Origin: Copromyces sp. CBS 386.78
Lineage: Eukaryota > Ascomycota > Sordariomycetes > Sordariales > Sordariaceae
Length of the DNA stretch: 58,632 nt
Reading direction: 5' to 3'
Assembly: GCA_030685235.1 (NCBI GenBank)
Contig: MU839270.1
Coordinates: 1-58,632, forward strand
Shown: one piece after another, positions 12,651 to 23,949 of the stretch
Position numbering within the stretch: position 1 is the stretch's first letter
Layout of the letters: each line of letters starts with the position of its first letter
Made by a program: the position numbers and the translations under genes
The notes under the pieces: model-generated
The model's input: only the letters and a program-made list of their open reading frames with translations
What the model was told of the DNA's origin: nothing
Database searches by the model: none

Positions 12651-13016
12651 ATATTGGCGCGGGGGGGGGGGGTCCTAGTTGGGGGAGGAGATGTAGGTAC
12701 GCCGTAAGACGTATTATTTCTCGGTCGTTGTTAACGGGTATTCTGCTACTACGGCGGGGTATTTATAAGGCGATTCGACTAGGGTACGTAGAATAAACTG
12801 TGTTGAATTCCTTTTTTTGGTATTTTTATTAAGGTAAAAAGTAATAGTAACGGCGACGGCGACGGCGACGTTGATTTAATACTAAGTAACTATTACTTTA
12901 TAGGGTTAGGGATTAGTATGGCACTGCCCGTATAGGAATGCCTTTTTAGGTTTCCCTATACGGGCTGTTAGGTATTGCCCGCGTAGGAAAGTGGCACTGC
13001 CCGCCGAGGGATTCTC

Positions 13017-13215
13017 TATTAATTTTATTCCGGAAATAATAAATTTTTATCGAATTATTAAAATTGTAAAAGTTTATTAAATTAATTAATTTAAATTCGA
13101 AATCCGCGAAAAATATATTCTTTATATATAATTTTTATAAACGGCGGCTGGCGTCTATTTTGAAATTTACGTTTTAAAAATAAGAAATTAAATACTTTAT
13201 AAATTTAATACTTAT
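13017..13215 (-). pseudogene. Ty3/gypsy gag, upstream part (beyond the MULE)
   Basis: On the minus strand this short AT-rich stretch reads into the gag frame found at 9229 and below once the MULE and one TATTAATT are removed. The joined reading keeps the pattern of a retrotransposon gag, including the LPSNN-, DADYR- and ANYFLNPNSG-like segments just downstream of the MULE. It ends abruptly at the short repeat starting at 13216. Confidence 0.45.
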
Positions 13216-13353
13216 TGAAACGCCCATCCTTCCACCGTAGAGGCGCTGAGGTCGGGCTTACCAAAGGTGTTACGGAAGAACCGCACCAAAGGTCGTGGTC
13301 CGTGAGCCCACCGAAGCGACGAAACTGGAAGGAGCGGCGGTTCTGTCTATACT
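13216..13353 (+). repeat. Short GC-richer dispersed repeat (copy 1 of 2)
   Basis: Starts ATTGAAACGCCCAT and ends near GGGTC. It is similar over about 137 bases to 41627-41763, with shared blocks CGCACCAAA, GGTCCGTG, GCGGCGGTTCT and TCTAT. It is not RIP-like in composition. It lies at the edge of the gypsy fragment here and at the 5' end of LINE copy 3 in the other place. The open frame 13215-13466 runs through it and has no recognisable features. Confidence 0.65.
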
Positions 13354-13673
13354 GGGTCGCCCTGCAAAATAATTGCGGAGCTTATCGTCCCAATCGGGAA
13401 ATTTGGAACTCAGCTGAACTCGAGGCCCGTGTATCAAACTCTTTCGGCGATACTACTCCTCAATGAAAAAATGCATCCAAATGAAAAGACCGTCAAAATG
13501 TTCGCCTCAATTATGCGGTCATTTTGGTGCTTTTTACATCGTGTTACGAGGTCTGGTTGTTGAGAAAAATCGAAAAGAGTAATTGTTATTTAAATGCGAC
13601 CGCGGTAAATACGATTGCGGTGAATGCGATTGCGGTAAGCGAGGGCGGCGAATGCGGCCGTAGATAGCCGGAA
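13354..13673. other. Unassigned, nearly un-RIPped spacer
   Basis: Balanced base composition, unlike most of the window. It contains CAAAATG...CATTTTGG as an imperfect inverted pair (about 13494-13533) and a short GCGGT(A/G)AA(T/C)-type tandem (about 13600-13665, units near GCGATTGCGGTAA). No gene, TIR or LTR end was found. Confidence 0.4.
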
Positions 13674-16600
13674 TAAAAATAAAAATAAAAATAAAAATAA
13701 AATAATAATAATAATAGTCTTATTCCCTATGCTACTTATCTATAGCGCCTTATTGGTATGGGGTACTTCTCCTAGTTCTCTAGAGGAAATTGTACGGCGA
13801 TAAGTGCCGTCGGATAAAAACCGCTAATTCCTTTCGGTTGCGAATAAATTGCGCCTATTCTATTTCGATTCTATTTATAGTATTATTTACCTACTGCTTT
13901 AGTAAATAAATTACTTCCCTTCTACCGCCTTCGATCTAATATTAGAATAATCGAAATATTATTTTTATACGCCGCTCCTTCTTTTTAAACTATTTATAAT
14001 AACCGTCCATTCCCTATTGTTTACCCCTATTCCCGCCCCGTTATTATCCTCTAAATTCCTATAATTCTATTAAAATTTATATAAGCGTAAGGGCCCCTTC
14101 TTTCCTTTTATTTAAATTCCTCTCCGCTATTATTTTTTAAATTTCCCCTTTTCTTTATTTAATTAACTTTTAAAATAGTATTTTCTTCTACTAGCCGTAT
14201 TCCCGACTATCTTCCCAGCCGTACGTCTAACCCCTTAAATTTTATAATTTATATTAATTATAATATTATTAAGCGTAGTATCGATTTCGTTTGTATAATA
14301 AATTCCCCGTCCCCTAAATTCCTCTCTTCCCTTACGCCCCCCTCTTCCTTAACGTCCGAATTTTAATCCTTTATCCGGGTATTAATTTCTAACTTTACTT
14401 TTAACCTTCCTTCCGGTTAGTAAATCCTCTTTATCTTTATATTTACCTCCCTTCTTCTTTATTAATTATATTAATTAGCGCTATCCGTTGCGTTCCTTAC
14501 CTTTACTATAGTATAAAATTTATTAATTATATTTATAGTACTTTATTTTTTAATATAGTTACGTTCTCTATATTTTTTACAGAATATATTTATTATATTA
14601 ATATTAAGAATAAATTTCCTCCCGCAGTCTTCTTTTCGTTTTTTTTTAACGTTTCTCGAAACGCTAGTAAGTAGAATACTATTTATCCTATTACTAATAC
14701 GAAATATATATTGGATATTCCGTTAGGTTATTATAATAAGTATAACGTTATTTAAATTATAATTATTATTTTATCCTGCTCTTAAAGTAATTCTAATCCT
14801 CTAATTTATTATTTTCGTAGCGCTTATATCGATTTCTTTAAAAAAATATATAAGCGTTTAATTAAAAATAATCTCCTATATAACCCTAATACTTTTTTTC
14901 GCTATTAAAATATAAAGGTCGAAGATTATTAGTATAAAGGATATTACGAAATATTCTTGGCCGACCGTTCTTCCGCTCCCGTTTTCGGCTTTAGTAGAAG
15001 AAGTATTAATATTAGTTCCCTAATAGTAATTAATAACTTTATTAGTCCTCCTTCCGCTAATAAAAATTAGGTTTAATAGTATTATGAGGTTATTAGGAAT
15101 TAAGAATTAATATTTAATATATTTTGCAAATTCTTCGCCCGCGAGTAAATATTAGTTAATTACTTTAATACTATTTTTATAATTAGGTAACTATTACAAT
15201 TAGTGTAATTTAATTCTTCTTCTTCCTATTTCTTTTTTATTTTCTTATTTTAATATTATAATCGAATGTACTTACGAATATTATGCAAATTTATTACGTT
15301 ACTCTCTTTCTAATTTAATTATTAAATAGTATTTATTTAATTTATTAAGTTTTAATATTTATAAAAGGATTCTTTTAATTTAGGTTCCGTCGTTTAAATA
15401 AATTTAGAGTTCTTCTTTCGTTTATAATTAATTAGTCGCTGTTATTTAATAATCGGTTATTTATAAATAGTTTAAGATAATATATATAAAAGTTTTTTTA
15501 TTTATTCTATAAAAATAGATTAATATTATAATATTTAGAATTTTCTTTTAAAAGAAGAAGGATTGGAAGTTAATAATTTCCTTCCTTATTTAAGTAAGAA
15601 GGGAATTGTTCGTTTTAGGTACTAAATATTATTCGTTGTCGTCTTCTAATTATTAGGTTTCCTTCTTTTTTCGTTTTATACCGATTATATATTATTTTAT
15701 AATATTATTACTACATTTTGGATTGAAGTTAGCAATAATAAATTTGTATTATCGGCTTAATTTAATTGTTATTATTACTAATTAATAGTTATAGTACGAT
15801 ATTTATTCTTTTATTATTACTTCTTGTAATTACCCTTTATAATCTATAGTGATTAGTTTTAATATTTACTAGAAGTAGTATCACCCCTATTACTAGGGGC
15901 GTACTTACTATAATTATTAGAAATTTCTTTATTGGTATTTATTTTTTGAGAAACGCTATCTGCACCGCTGCCAAACGCTATCTGCACCGCTGTCCAAAAA
16001 TAAAATCTAAAGTTACTCTACCAAAATAAGGGTCTATAGCCTCAAAGTAGGCTTGGAATTTTTGTAATTTTCTACTCTATTTAATAGTGTCAAAGTCCAC
16101 TCTTAAATATTACCGCAGCCTTTGAACCTACTAATAGTTTAAGAAAAAGAAAGTTTTATTTGAGAATTCCTTATATTTTCTAAAATAGTAGATAGGAGAG
16201 GCGGTGGAAGAGTTAGTAAATACATTATAGTAGAGAGAACCTTACCGAACTCAAAAATACTACATTTATATTTGGAGCTTACTATTTGCCCAAGTTATAC
16301 TTTATTAAACTTTTGGATAGCGGTGCAGATAGCGTTTTGCGGCGGTGCAGATAGCGTTTCTCTATTTTTTAGTTTATTTAATTTTAGCGGTACTGCTTTT
16401 CAATTTATCGGTAGGTGGCCGACTTCTTATTCTCTTTATTTAAATACAGTTAATTATTTAGATTATAGTCCCTCGGACGAACCCTATTTAATTCGTACGG
16501 GTAAACCTTTTTTCGAAGGCTTTAACCCGTTTATTAAAATAAAAGTCGAACGGCGGATAAAAGGTTTCCGTTTTTAAATTCTTTATTAATATAGTTTTAT

Positions 16601-16731
16601 GCGCTTCGGTAATAATTTTTAAATATTTAATTTAATATTTAACTAGTTTAATTACTATCCTTCGTAGTTTATTATAGATTTTAATTGGCTAATAGAAAGT
16701 TAATATTCTGTATACGATCGCGCTCCGAATA
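13674..16731 (-). mobile_element. LINE copy 4, 5'-truncated, interrupted by a MITE
   Basis: The minus strand matches LINE copy 1 from its 3' end back to about position 4290. The 3' end is AATAAGACTATTATTATTATT followed by (ATTTTT)n, seen here as AAAAAT units at 13674-13700, which shows that the family carries an (ATTTTT)n tail instead of poly(A). Homology stops at CGCTCCGAATA (16731), downstream of the RT catalytic motif. This is a typical 5' truncation. The MITE at 15948-16362 splits it with a clean 8-bp duplication. I could not recognise a target duplication for the LINE itself. Confidence 0.82.
15948..16362. mobile_element. 415-bp MITE, GAGAA termini, TSD TATTTTTT
   Basis: Flanked by TATTTTTT at 15940-15947 and 16363-16370; without it the LINE sequence reads straight through. 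TIRs of about 52 bp start GAGAAACGCTATCTGCACCG and each contains the motif AACGCTATCTGCACCGC twice. The interior is non-coding and shares a 27-bp block (AAATAGAGTAGAAAATTACA and onward), in inverted orientation, with the MITE at 31849-32261. GA-rich ends, an 8-bp TSD and the MULE nearby suggest a MULE-derived non-autonomous family; hAT is the alternative. The open frame 16272-16577 bridges MITE and LINE and is accidental. Confidence 0.92.
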
Positions 16732-17106
16732 CTATAGCAATTATAAACGAAATTCGAATAGAAGGCCTCTATAGTTTATAATATTAGTAGGAATATAAGC
16801 GTCCCTATATACTATTATACTACAGGCGTCCTTATAGTACCCCCTATTGGGGGTTAATAATAATATAATATAAATAGGAAGTTTATAAAATTATTAAGAA
16901 CGTTTTAAACCTATTTAGGATTATTTAAGGTAATAATCGAGTAGTCTTTAAGAAAGGGGTATATTTAATAATATTTTAATTAGTATTCGACCTCTTAATA
17001 AGAGGCTTGGCACTAAGCGTTTACCTACTTTAGTATACTCTACTTTATAAATATTAATAGTTTTTAAATAATTTTAAAGCTAGGAATTAATTTAAGAAGG
17101 GGGTAG
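16732..17106. other. Unassigned segment with inverted homology to 12320-12520, ending in a PPT-like tract
   Basis: Related by inversion to part of the MULE 3' region (see 12320-12650). It ends in AAGAAGGGGGTAG immediately before the putative LTR start at 17107. That resembles the polypurine tract before the 3' LTR of the gypsy element at 29144-36929 (GCGGGGGGATAG). If so, the LTR at 17107 would be a 3' LTR, or a junction of two elements. Confidence 0.4.
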
Positions 17107-17456
17107 TATTATAAGTATTGCCTACTCTTTATAAATAGATAGGAGTATTGTATTATATTAATATAGTTAGCTAAATATAGTTATTTGAGTATAGTATAGC
17201 TATAGTGCCGCCCTATAGACCTATAACTATAGGGCTCCACACTATACCCTATATAGTTCTCGTATGCGCACAGGTTCCTCTTCTAGTTCCTCGCACAACA
17301 ATCAACATCTTACTTTAGTACTTGCTCGCGCCCCATAATAATAGAAGCTTAACGAACCTTATATTATACCCTAACTAACGTATACCTCTTACTTACTCTC
17401 TTCGTACAACAATATATATCGTACCTTAAACCTAATAGTACCCTTGCCCCATAATA
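17107..17456 (+). repeat. Putative gypsy LTR (about 350 bp)
   Basis: Begins TATTATAAG after a purine tract and ends GCCCCATAATA. It is followed by ATTTATTATACTTCTAATTGTAC, nearly the same sequence that follows the 5' LTR of the gypsy at 29144 (ATTTATTATATCTAATTATTATAC). It contains a perfect 9-bp hairpin, GCCCTATAG / CTATAGGGC (17210-17235). No second copy was found in the window. The start is the least certain point. Confidence 0.5.
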
Positions 17457-18514
17457 ATTTATTATACTTCTAATTGTACAATACGCATACAAATAAAAAT
17501 AAAAATAAGAATAAAAAATACCAAAGTAATAATTTATTAGTAATCAAAATCAATTAAATCCGATATCCCGCCTTTGTAAGACCAAAGAAAAACCTAGAAT
17601 AAATTTCGGCAGCTATCGTAGCTAATACCCAGAATCTATTTCATTAATAATACTTAATTAATATAATTACTTCAATTACTTAAAAAACAATAACGATACC
17701 GAATCGATTATTAACGAATACGCTAATACCGAGACCGAATTTCTAATAGTTAACGTTTATTCCTCCAATTTCTTAAATAAAGTAATTAATATTAATACCT
17801 AAATAAAAGCCTTTAATTATTATATAATTAATAACTACCTTATCCCTACTAAATAAAATCCGTAAGGCCCTCCCCTAGGCTATACCGGCCCCGAATATTA
17901 TAAGCCGGGCTAATTACCTAAAAGAACGAATATTCTACCCCCTTCTTAACTAAATAAAATTATTACCGACTAAGCTCTAGTACTCCTTGCCCTACGTATA
18001 TACGATTTAAATTATAACTATAAATTATTCTAAGCTTATCTTTATAATAAATTCTAAATTAATACTTATATTTACGAATACCCTATTATCTACTGCTAGT
18101 AAACCGAAAGTATAGTACAACTCCTAGCCTTTAAGGCTGTTATTAATATAAATACCGAAGTTTTTAATAATATTAAGCGCAATTATTAATAGGAAGAGCT
18201 AAAGAAAAAGGCCGACGAAAATATTTATATCCAAGGCCAAAAGGCCTTTTAAAATAATATTATTTATTAAAAGAATAAAATTAAGGGATAATTTACCGAA
18301 TTTAAAAAAGCAGAAGCAACCTTTAATGAAAATAATATCCTAATAACCTAAATCCACTCCCTATAAGGTAGGTTAGCCTATTTAAAAATAGAAAACGAAA
18401 TTATTAAAATAATGATTAAAATTACTAATAACGAACCTAGTAGCAAAGTACTTAACTACAAATTATATCGCCGTATATTTATAAACCTAAACGTCTTTAA
18501 TGTTAAAAAATAAT
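17457..18514 (+). pseudogene. Gypsy gag remnant, N-terminal part
   Basis: Plus-strand gag of the LTR element at 17107. After about 17600 one frame reads as protein-like sequence, with Gln codons as TAA/TAG, Tyr- and Asn-rich in the usual RIP manner, up to the insertion of the minus-strand gypsy at 18515. The frame continues after that element at 25985, through a gag core and a CCHC knuckle. The target duplication ATAAT flanks the insertion. Confidence 0.55.
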
Positions 18515-18749
18515 TGTAAGGGGTGCAGCACAGTTGGCACAGGTGCTGGCCTAAACGATCGATAAGGTTCTACGAAGAAAGAAAGAGAGGAAGGGTGCCT
18601 ACAGAGCAGGCGGCTAGCTAGCTATCCTTTTCAAGGGACGTACAGGTGCACGGGCCATAGGGAGGGGTTACCGGCACAGTAGCGTTACCGGCACGGTAAT
18701 TCGCCTAGCGATTACTAAGTATACAACTACGGGCATCAGCCCCATAACA
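18515..18749 (-). repeat. 3' LTR of the minus-strand gypsy
   Basis: 235 bp, TG..CA ends as read on either strand. It differs from its partner mostly by transitions, with AT-ward changes concentrated in the right-hand part here and in the left-hand part of the partner. It directly follows the G-rich polypurine tract on the minus strand. Confidence 0.93.
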
Positions 18750-19111
18750 TTAGCCCCCCCCTCCTCCAATTAAATAGCTAACTATATAGCTATAATAAGT
18801 TATATATATCCTAAACATTAAATAACAAACCTCCCTCCCCTCTAATCGCGCGGTACGTATTTCATCCATCTGCAAATCTCTCTCCCTCTCTCCCTCCTCC
18901 TCTTTCCTCCTTTAACCATTATTATATCGTATTATAAATATCCCCCCTATCGCTTAACCTTCTAGTACGGCAATCGCAATTATTACCCCCCCTATTACTT
19001 CCCTCTTTTACTTAATATTTTACTCCCGTAATCACTACCCTACTATTCGTCAATTTCACCCCGCTCTTATATCTACCCGCTAACCACTTACCTAAATTAC
19101 TATAATTATTA

Positions 19112-20155
19112 AAATATCTAACTTTACCCCTACCCCCGACCCGAATATAATATAGGATTTCTTAGAATTCTAATAATTTTAATATATATAATAATAATTA
19201 TAATTATTTTTATCGTCTCCTACGCCGCTAACCTCCTCCCCGGCTCCCCGCCGCCGCGCCATCCCTAAACTAATTTAAGCCCGCCCGAATACTACTACTA
19301 CCAAAATTAATAGAAAGACTACTACTAAGGCCGCTATTACCGCCGCCGTCGCTACCGCCGCCGCCCCGCTCCCGAACTAATATATATACTATTTAATTAA
19401 TAAATATAATTATATTACCCCTACCGCCAATAGCGTAGCTACTACGTATTTAACGTACTAGTACGCTAAAAAGCCTTATAAACTAATGCTAAAATAGATT
19501 GAAAAATTCTTTACCGTTTAATATACAATTAAGTACGTTCTAAATCCTAAACGCGAATTATTTATCGCCGCGTTTAAAACGCTTAATTACTTAATAACTA
19601 TAAAAAAAGCCGAAAATATCGGCATCCCTACGTAAATTTCTCCCTCCCGCCTAATTTATTCCTATATTTACTAATTCTATTAATAATTCCTAAGCGTAAA
19701 TTAATTTTAAAATAATTACCCGCTAACTATCCCCCTCTATTAAAGTCGAAGGTTCGTTATTTTCTCTAACGGCCGAAGTTCAATTCTTAAGAAATTAAGT
19801 AATCGAATTTTCTAAATTTAAAGAGAGGATAGCGGCCCTTAAAAATAATATAAGGTTGGTCGAATAGGTAGCTAACGCCGCCGTCCAACGCGACTTCGAT
19901 AATATAGTAATCGTTTATAATAATTAAAAAAAGCGCGAAGAAAGAACTACTATTACCTTTTCCCCTACCCCTACTACCGCTATTCCCGCCGCCCTTACTA
20001 CTATTTCCCCTACCCCCGCTACTATTACTCTTACTGCTCCTACTACCGCTATTAAAAATACTATTAGGTCTTCCGCCGCCCCTAAGCGCCGGGTACGTAC
20101 TTACGGCAACGTTGCCGCTAAGCAATTTAAAAAGACTTCGGGCCCTAATTAACTT
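19112..20155 (+). pseudogene. Antisense ORF remnant between chromodomain and 3' LTR
   Basis: On the plus strand, opposite to pol, a protein-like frame can be followed. It appears to start at ATA (for ATG) near 19112 as xSNFTPTPDPN, with Gln-rich and Thr/Ala/Pro-rich segments (about 19240-19370). A conserved-looking block with YAKKPYKLMLK and NPKRELFIAAFKTLNYL follows (about 19460-19600), then, after one frame change near 19730, a helical segment with FSKFKERIAALKNNI (about 19805-19850), a Pro/Thr linker and a basic end RRVRTYGNVAAKQF. Stops are TAA/TAG at likely Gln codons. I do not recognise the family. The complementary open frame at 19787-20125 looks like a shadow. Confidence 0.45.
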
Positions 20156-20499
20156 TCGTAATAAAATATTATTTATTTACCCTTTAACGTTCGCCCGTTT
20201 AACGGAATCCGCCCCTTACTATCCTTATTATTGCCCCCCCGCGCTAAAAATATTCGTCCCGCTTCGTACAACCCCTACGCCGTAACTACTTTAAACTTTA
20301 TTAATAGAAAGAAGGAAAATATAAAAATTAATATTAATTAAACTATAAAAGACTTACTAAATAATAAAATAATAAAGGATATTTAGTATATTCGAGGCTT
20401 TGCCCTAATTAATTTCGAACTTTTTTTAGTGCCGCGAGCTAATTCCTTTTCCGTAATTCTATAACTAATTAATTTTACTCCGTTCGTAAAATTCTTTAG

Positions 20500-23400
20500 G
20501 GCAAAATTTTTAACTTATTAATTAACCGGCCCGTTATTAATATCCGTTATTCCGTATTTGCTTTCGAATTCGTTAAATACCTTCGTCTCTTTAAATTCTT
20601 TTAAAGGTTTTTAAATAAAATTATAATACCCTTTCTATTTAATTAAAATTTCCCTAACTAATCTCCTTCGTTTATAGTTAATAAATATATAGGAGATTTT
20701 TTCTACTTACTATTTAAATTCTCTTTCTACTTCTATAATTAATAATTAATTATTAGTAACCCTTTATCTTAATAACGGATTTTAAGCGGTACGTCGTAGG
20801 AAATTTATATAAAAGACGTTATAAATAGCTCGAAGAAGGCTAAAAAGCTCTACAATATATAGAAATAGGACTTTTAAAATTATATATTTCGTATATAGCT
20901 AATTTAATTTCTTTTTAAAGCGGTCGGTACTATAATTCTTAAAATTAAATTAGACCTTATCCCCAATTTAGAAACGTTTAACTAATTAATAATATTAATT
21001 ACTGAATTTTTTTTACTATTAGGCAATTACCGCTATAATAACTTAATATAAATCCGTAATTTACTATAGTTTTTTAATAAATTAATAAATTCGCTTCTCG
21101 GAAGAGAAGAGCGGGGGTCCGCTTATAAACTCTTTAATAATAGAAACTAATAATTTTATATCGAATTTATAAATAATAAAGAAGGGGTTTATATTAATTA
21201 AAGTATTAATATAATTATTAATAATTAATTAGGCTATTGGATATTATTTATTTTAATTATTTTAAACGTAGTTAATAACTATTCGAAAGTAGGCGTAAAT
21301 CTCTTAATTTATCCGTTTAAAGCTACTATCGGTTTAAAGGTAATAAGTAGTATTAAAAAGCCGTTTAATATTAAGGAATTTATAAAGCTTCGCCTAAAAG
21401 TAATTCGTTTAATTAAAACTATAATCGCTGACGATAGATTTAAAAATACTATAATACTTAATAAAATATTATAGGAACCATTCTATATAGAATTTAATAT
21501 TTATAAATAATATCGGTTCGAAGATAATATTCTTACTAAACCGGTCTTTAATAACTTAGAAATAAATATTGCTATTCGAATTTAGGAAATCCGTAATAAA
21601 ATCTATTTAAATCTCTCTATTAAATTATTCCGGAATTGGTAGTAGTCGTAGGAGACCCCGTTTTTATTTTCTCTAAACCTTTATAGAACTATAGGTATAA
21701 TAATTACGGAGGAATTACTAAACGTAGGCCCTTAGAAGCGGCTAATAAAAATATCGGATAAATACCGCTATAGTACTTTCTCTTCCTAAATAGCCGAAAA
21801 TATAGGAATTGTAAGTAATTTGGATAAGAATTATACAAAAGATATTAAACTATTAGAATTAGTCCGTAAAATTAATAAAATCGGATTTAATATAAATGGG
21901 CGCTCTAAGAATCTAAAAGCGGCCCTAATAGTAAAGTCGACCGCGGGAATCGATATTATAATTAGTAATCTATATTTTAAATTTTAAAAAAGGGTTAAAG
22001 TACCGTTCGTTATTTTAAATTACCGTTTTAACTTACTAGTATAAAAAATCTTTAAGGGCCGTTTAATCTTAAAACTATTATAAATCCGGATTTTCAAATA
22101 CTTTTATACCCTCCTTCCTAGTACGAATAACCCGGGAAGCGGAAATATAGAATAAACTATAAATTTTAAAAGCGGAATCTAATATTATTTATAAATTATA
22201 AGATTCGAAGTCCTATTCGGTAGGCATATTCTATTCCCGGCGGGATAAAGCGTCGGGGACTACCCCTTTTTTACCCGGCCGGTATTCAATATTAAAGTTA
22301 AATTATAATAAATATTCGGCCTAATAAATTTACTATTTAAAAAGCTATTATATTTTTATAAAATATTCTAAATTCTAATAGTTAATAAAGATAATAAAGG
22401 ACTTACAATTATATAATTCGGCTAATTATTATTCTAAGTAGCTAATAATTATAAATATCTCCTTATTATAAATAAGGTAATTCTATTCCGCAATATTTAA
22501 TTTCTACGAATATTAGCTAATAATAGCCTGCTTATTAAATTTATTAACCTTTTATAAAATAATTCTACCTAACGCAAAGTTATTATAATCCGTTTCTAAG
22601 AATATCTTCTTATTAGAGTTAAATTCCGTAAAGATTAGGGCCTTCGTAAATAGTGTCTTAATTGGAAGGTATTCTTATACTCCTTAATCTATTTAAAAGC
22701 TACCCCCTTCCTAGTAAATACCGTTAACGGGGCTACGACCTTCAAAAACTAGAATATAAATATCCTATAGTAGTTAATAAAATTAAGGAAATTACGAACG
22801 CCCTTCTAGGAATTAGAGGGAAGCCATTCGAAAATAGCCTTAACCTTCTTGGGGTCGGCTTATATTCCGATACTTACGTAAATAATAAAACCGAAATATT
22901 TAACCTTCTTAATAATAAATTTGTATTTATCTAAATCCAAATAGAGACCTACATTAAAAAACTTCTTTAGTACTAAATAAACTTTAATTTTATAATCCTC
23001 CTTAATACTTAAAATATAAATAAGTACGTTATTTATATAAGCCGTACAAAATTTATCGAAATAATTATAAAGAATATAATTAATATACCGTTAGAATATT
23101 ATTAGTATACTAATTAGGCCGAAGGGTACAATTAACTACTCGAATAACCTATATTATATCCGAAATACTATTTTCCATTTTTCTCCTATAATTATCCGAA
23201 TTTTATAAAACGCTTATATAATATCGACCTTCGTATACTACTTAATTCCCTTTAAAACGCAAAACGTTTTATTAATAAGTAATAAAGAGTAACGGTCTAT
23301 TCGTATAATAACGTTCAAAATATAGTAATTATAGTAAAAACGAAGTCCGCCGCCTAATTTCCGTACGAAAAGAATTAAAGCTCCTACTTCTAAACTACTA

Positions 23401-23550
23401 GCACGGATAAAGCCTTTATCTAGTAAGTCTTTAATAGTCTTTTTAAAAACTAAGAGTTTTTTATAAATTATATTATAAAGCGGACTAAAAGGGATTAATA
23501 ATTCCTTACTATTTTTATTCTTCTTAATTTTAATCTTATAATTAATTCTA
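20500..23550 (-). pseudogene. Gypsy pol remnant: RT, RNase H, integrase, chromodomain
   Basis: Minus-strand pol. RT: FIRASSLEVGALILFVRK near 23400-23350, RYSLPLINKTF near 23290, VPFGL near 23125, and the catalytic box AYINNVLIY (about 23015-23042) where xYLDD is expected. RNase H: FLETDYNNFALG (about 22570-22605), then a decayed DALSRR-type end near 22240. Integrase: ITDF and DRFSKNIIFEP (about 21600-21525), SDYS and NTTYYL blocks (about 21430-21310, for SDRG and STAYHPQTDG), with decayed GPY/F-type remains near 20900. Chromodomain-like ending with FKETKVFNEFESKYGI near 20590-20540. All are stop-broken. Confidence 0.8.
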
Positions 23551-23949
23551 GGATAATAGAGATTAAATTTATCGGCTTCTTACTTTATTTATAAAGGAAG
23601 AAAGTCATAATATTTCTTTAGGATTATCTTCCGGAATTATTCTTTAATATAAACTTTCTTTAGCTGTAAAACCTTTTTAACGTCCTTTAAACTTATAATA
23701 TAAATAACTTCTTCCGCTACTCTACCGTTAAATTCCTTTTTAATCCTTCGGATATAATTTATAAAAGTAATAGCCGTTATATAAATAGTAGACTTAATAT
23801 TTTTAATAAATTCCATATCCGGAATCTACTTTCTACTAACGTACGGGATTTAATAGTTTATAATACTTATATATATCCGCTTTTCGTAAAGAACGGAATA
23901 AATATATATAGCTTTAAATTATAATTTCCCTAAAATAATTAGGAATTTT

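Larger units (their letters stand above)
9238..13016 (+). mobile_element. Complete Mutator-like (MULE) DNA transposon with TIRs and 8-bp TSD
   Basis: A 3,779-bp element flanked by TATTAATT on both sides (9230-9237 and 13017-13024). Terminal inverted repeats of at least 100 bp start GAGACTTCCTCGG at the left and GAGAATCCCTCGG (reverse complement) at the right. They share CGGGCAGTGCCACTTTCCTA, CAGCCCGTATAGGGAAACC and GGCAGTGCCATACTAATCC. GAGA termini, long TIRs and an 8-bp duplication fit MULEs, and the interior encodes a MULE-type transposase on the plus strand. It sits inside a gypsy gag, whose reading resumes beyond each TSD. The TIRs are far less mutated than the interior. Confidence 0.88.

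Noticed and set aside
15948..16362. hAT assignment of the MITEs
   Set aside because: The 8-bp TSD fits hAT too, but GAGA ends, the long TIRs of the related 761-bp element and the neighbouring MULE favour Mutator-like; not excluded.
19787..20125. 112-codon open minus frame rich in Gly/Ser
   Set aside because: The plus strand reads as a more coherent protein with Gln-to-stop changes; the minus frame looks like its shadow.
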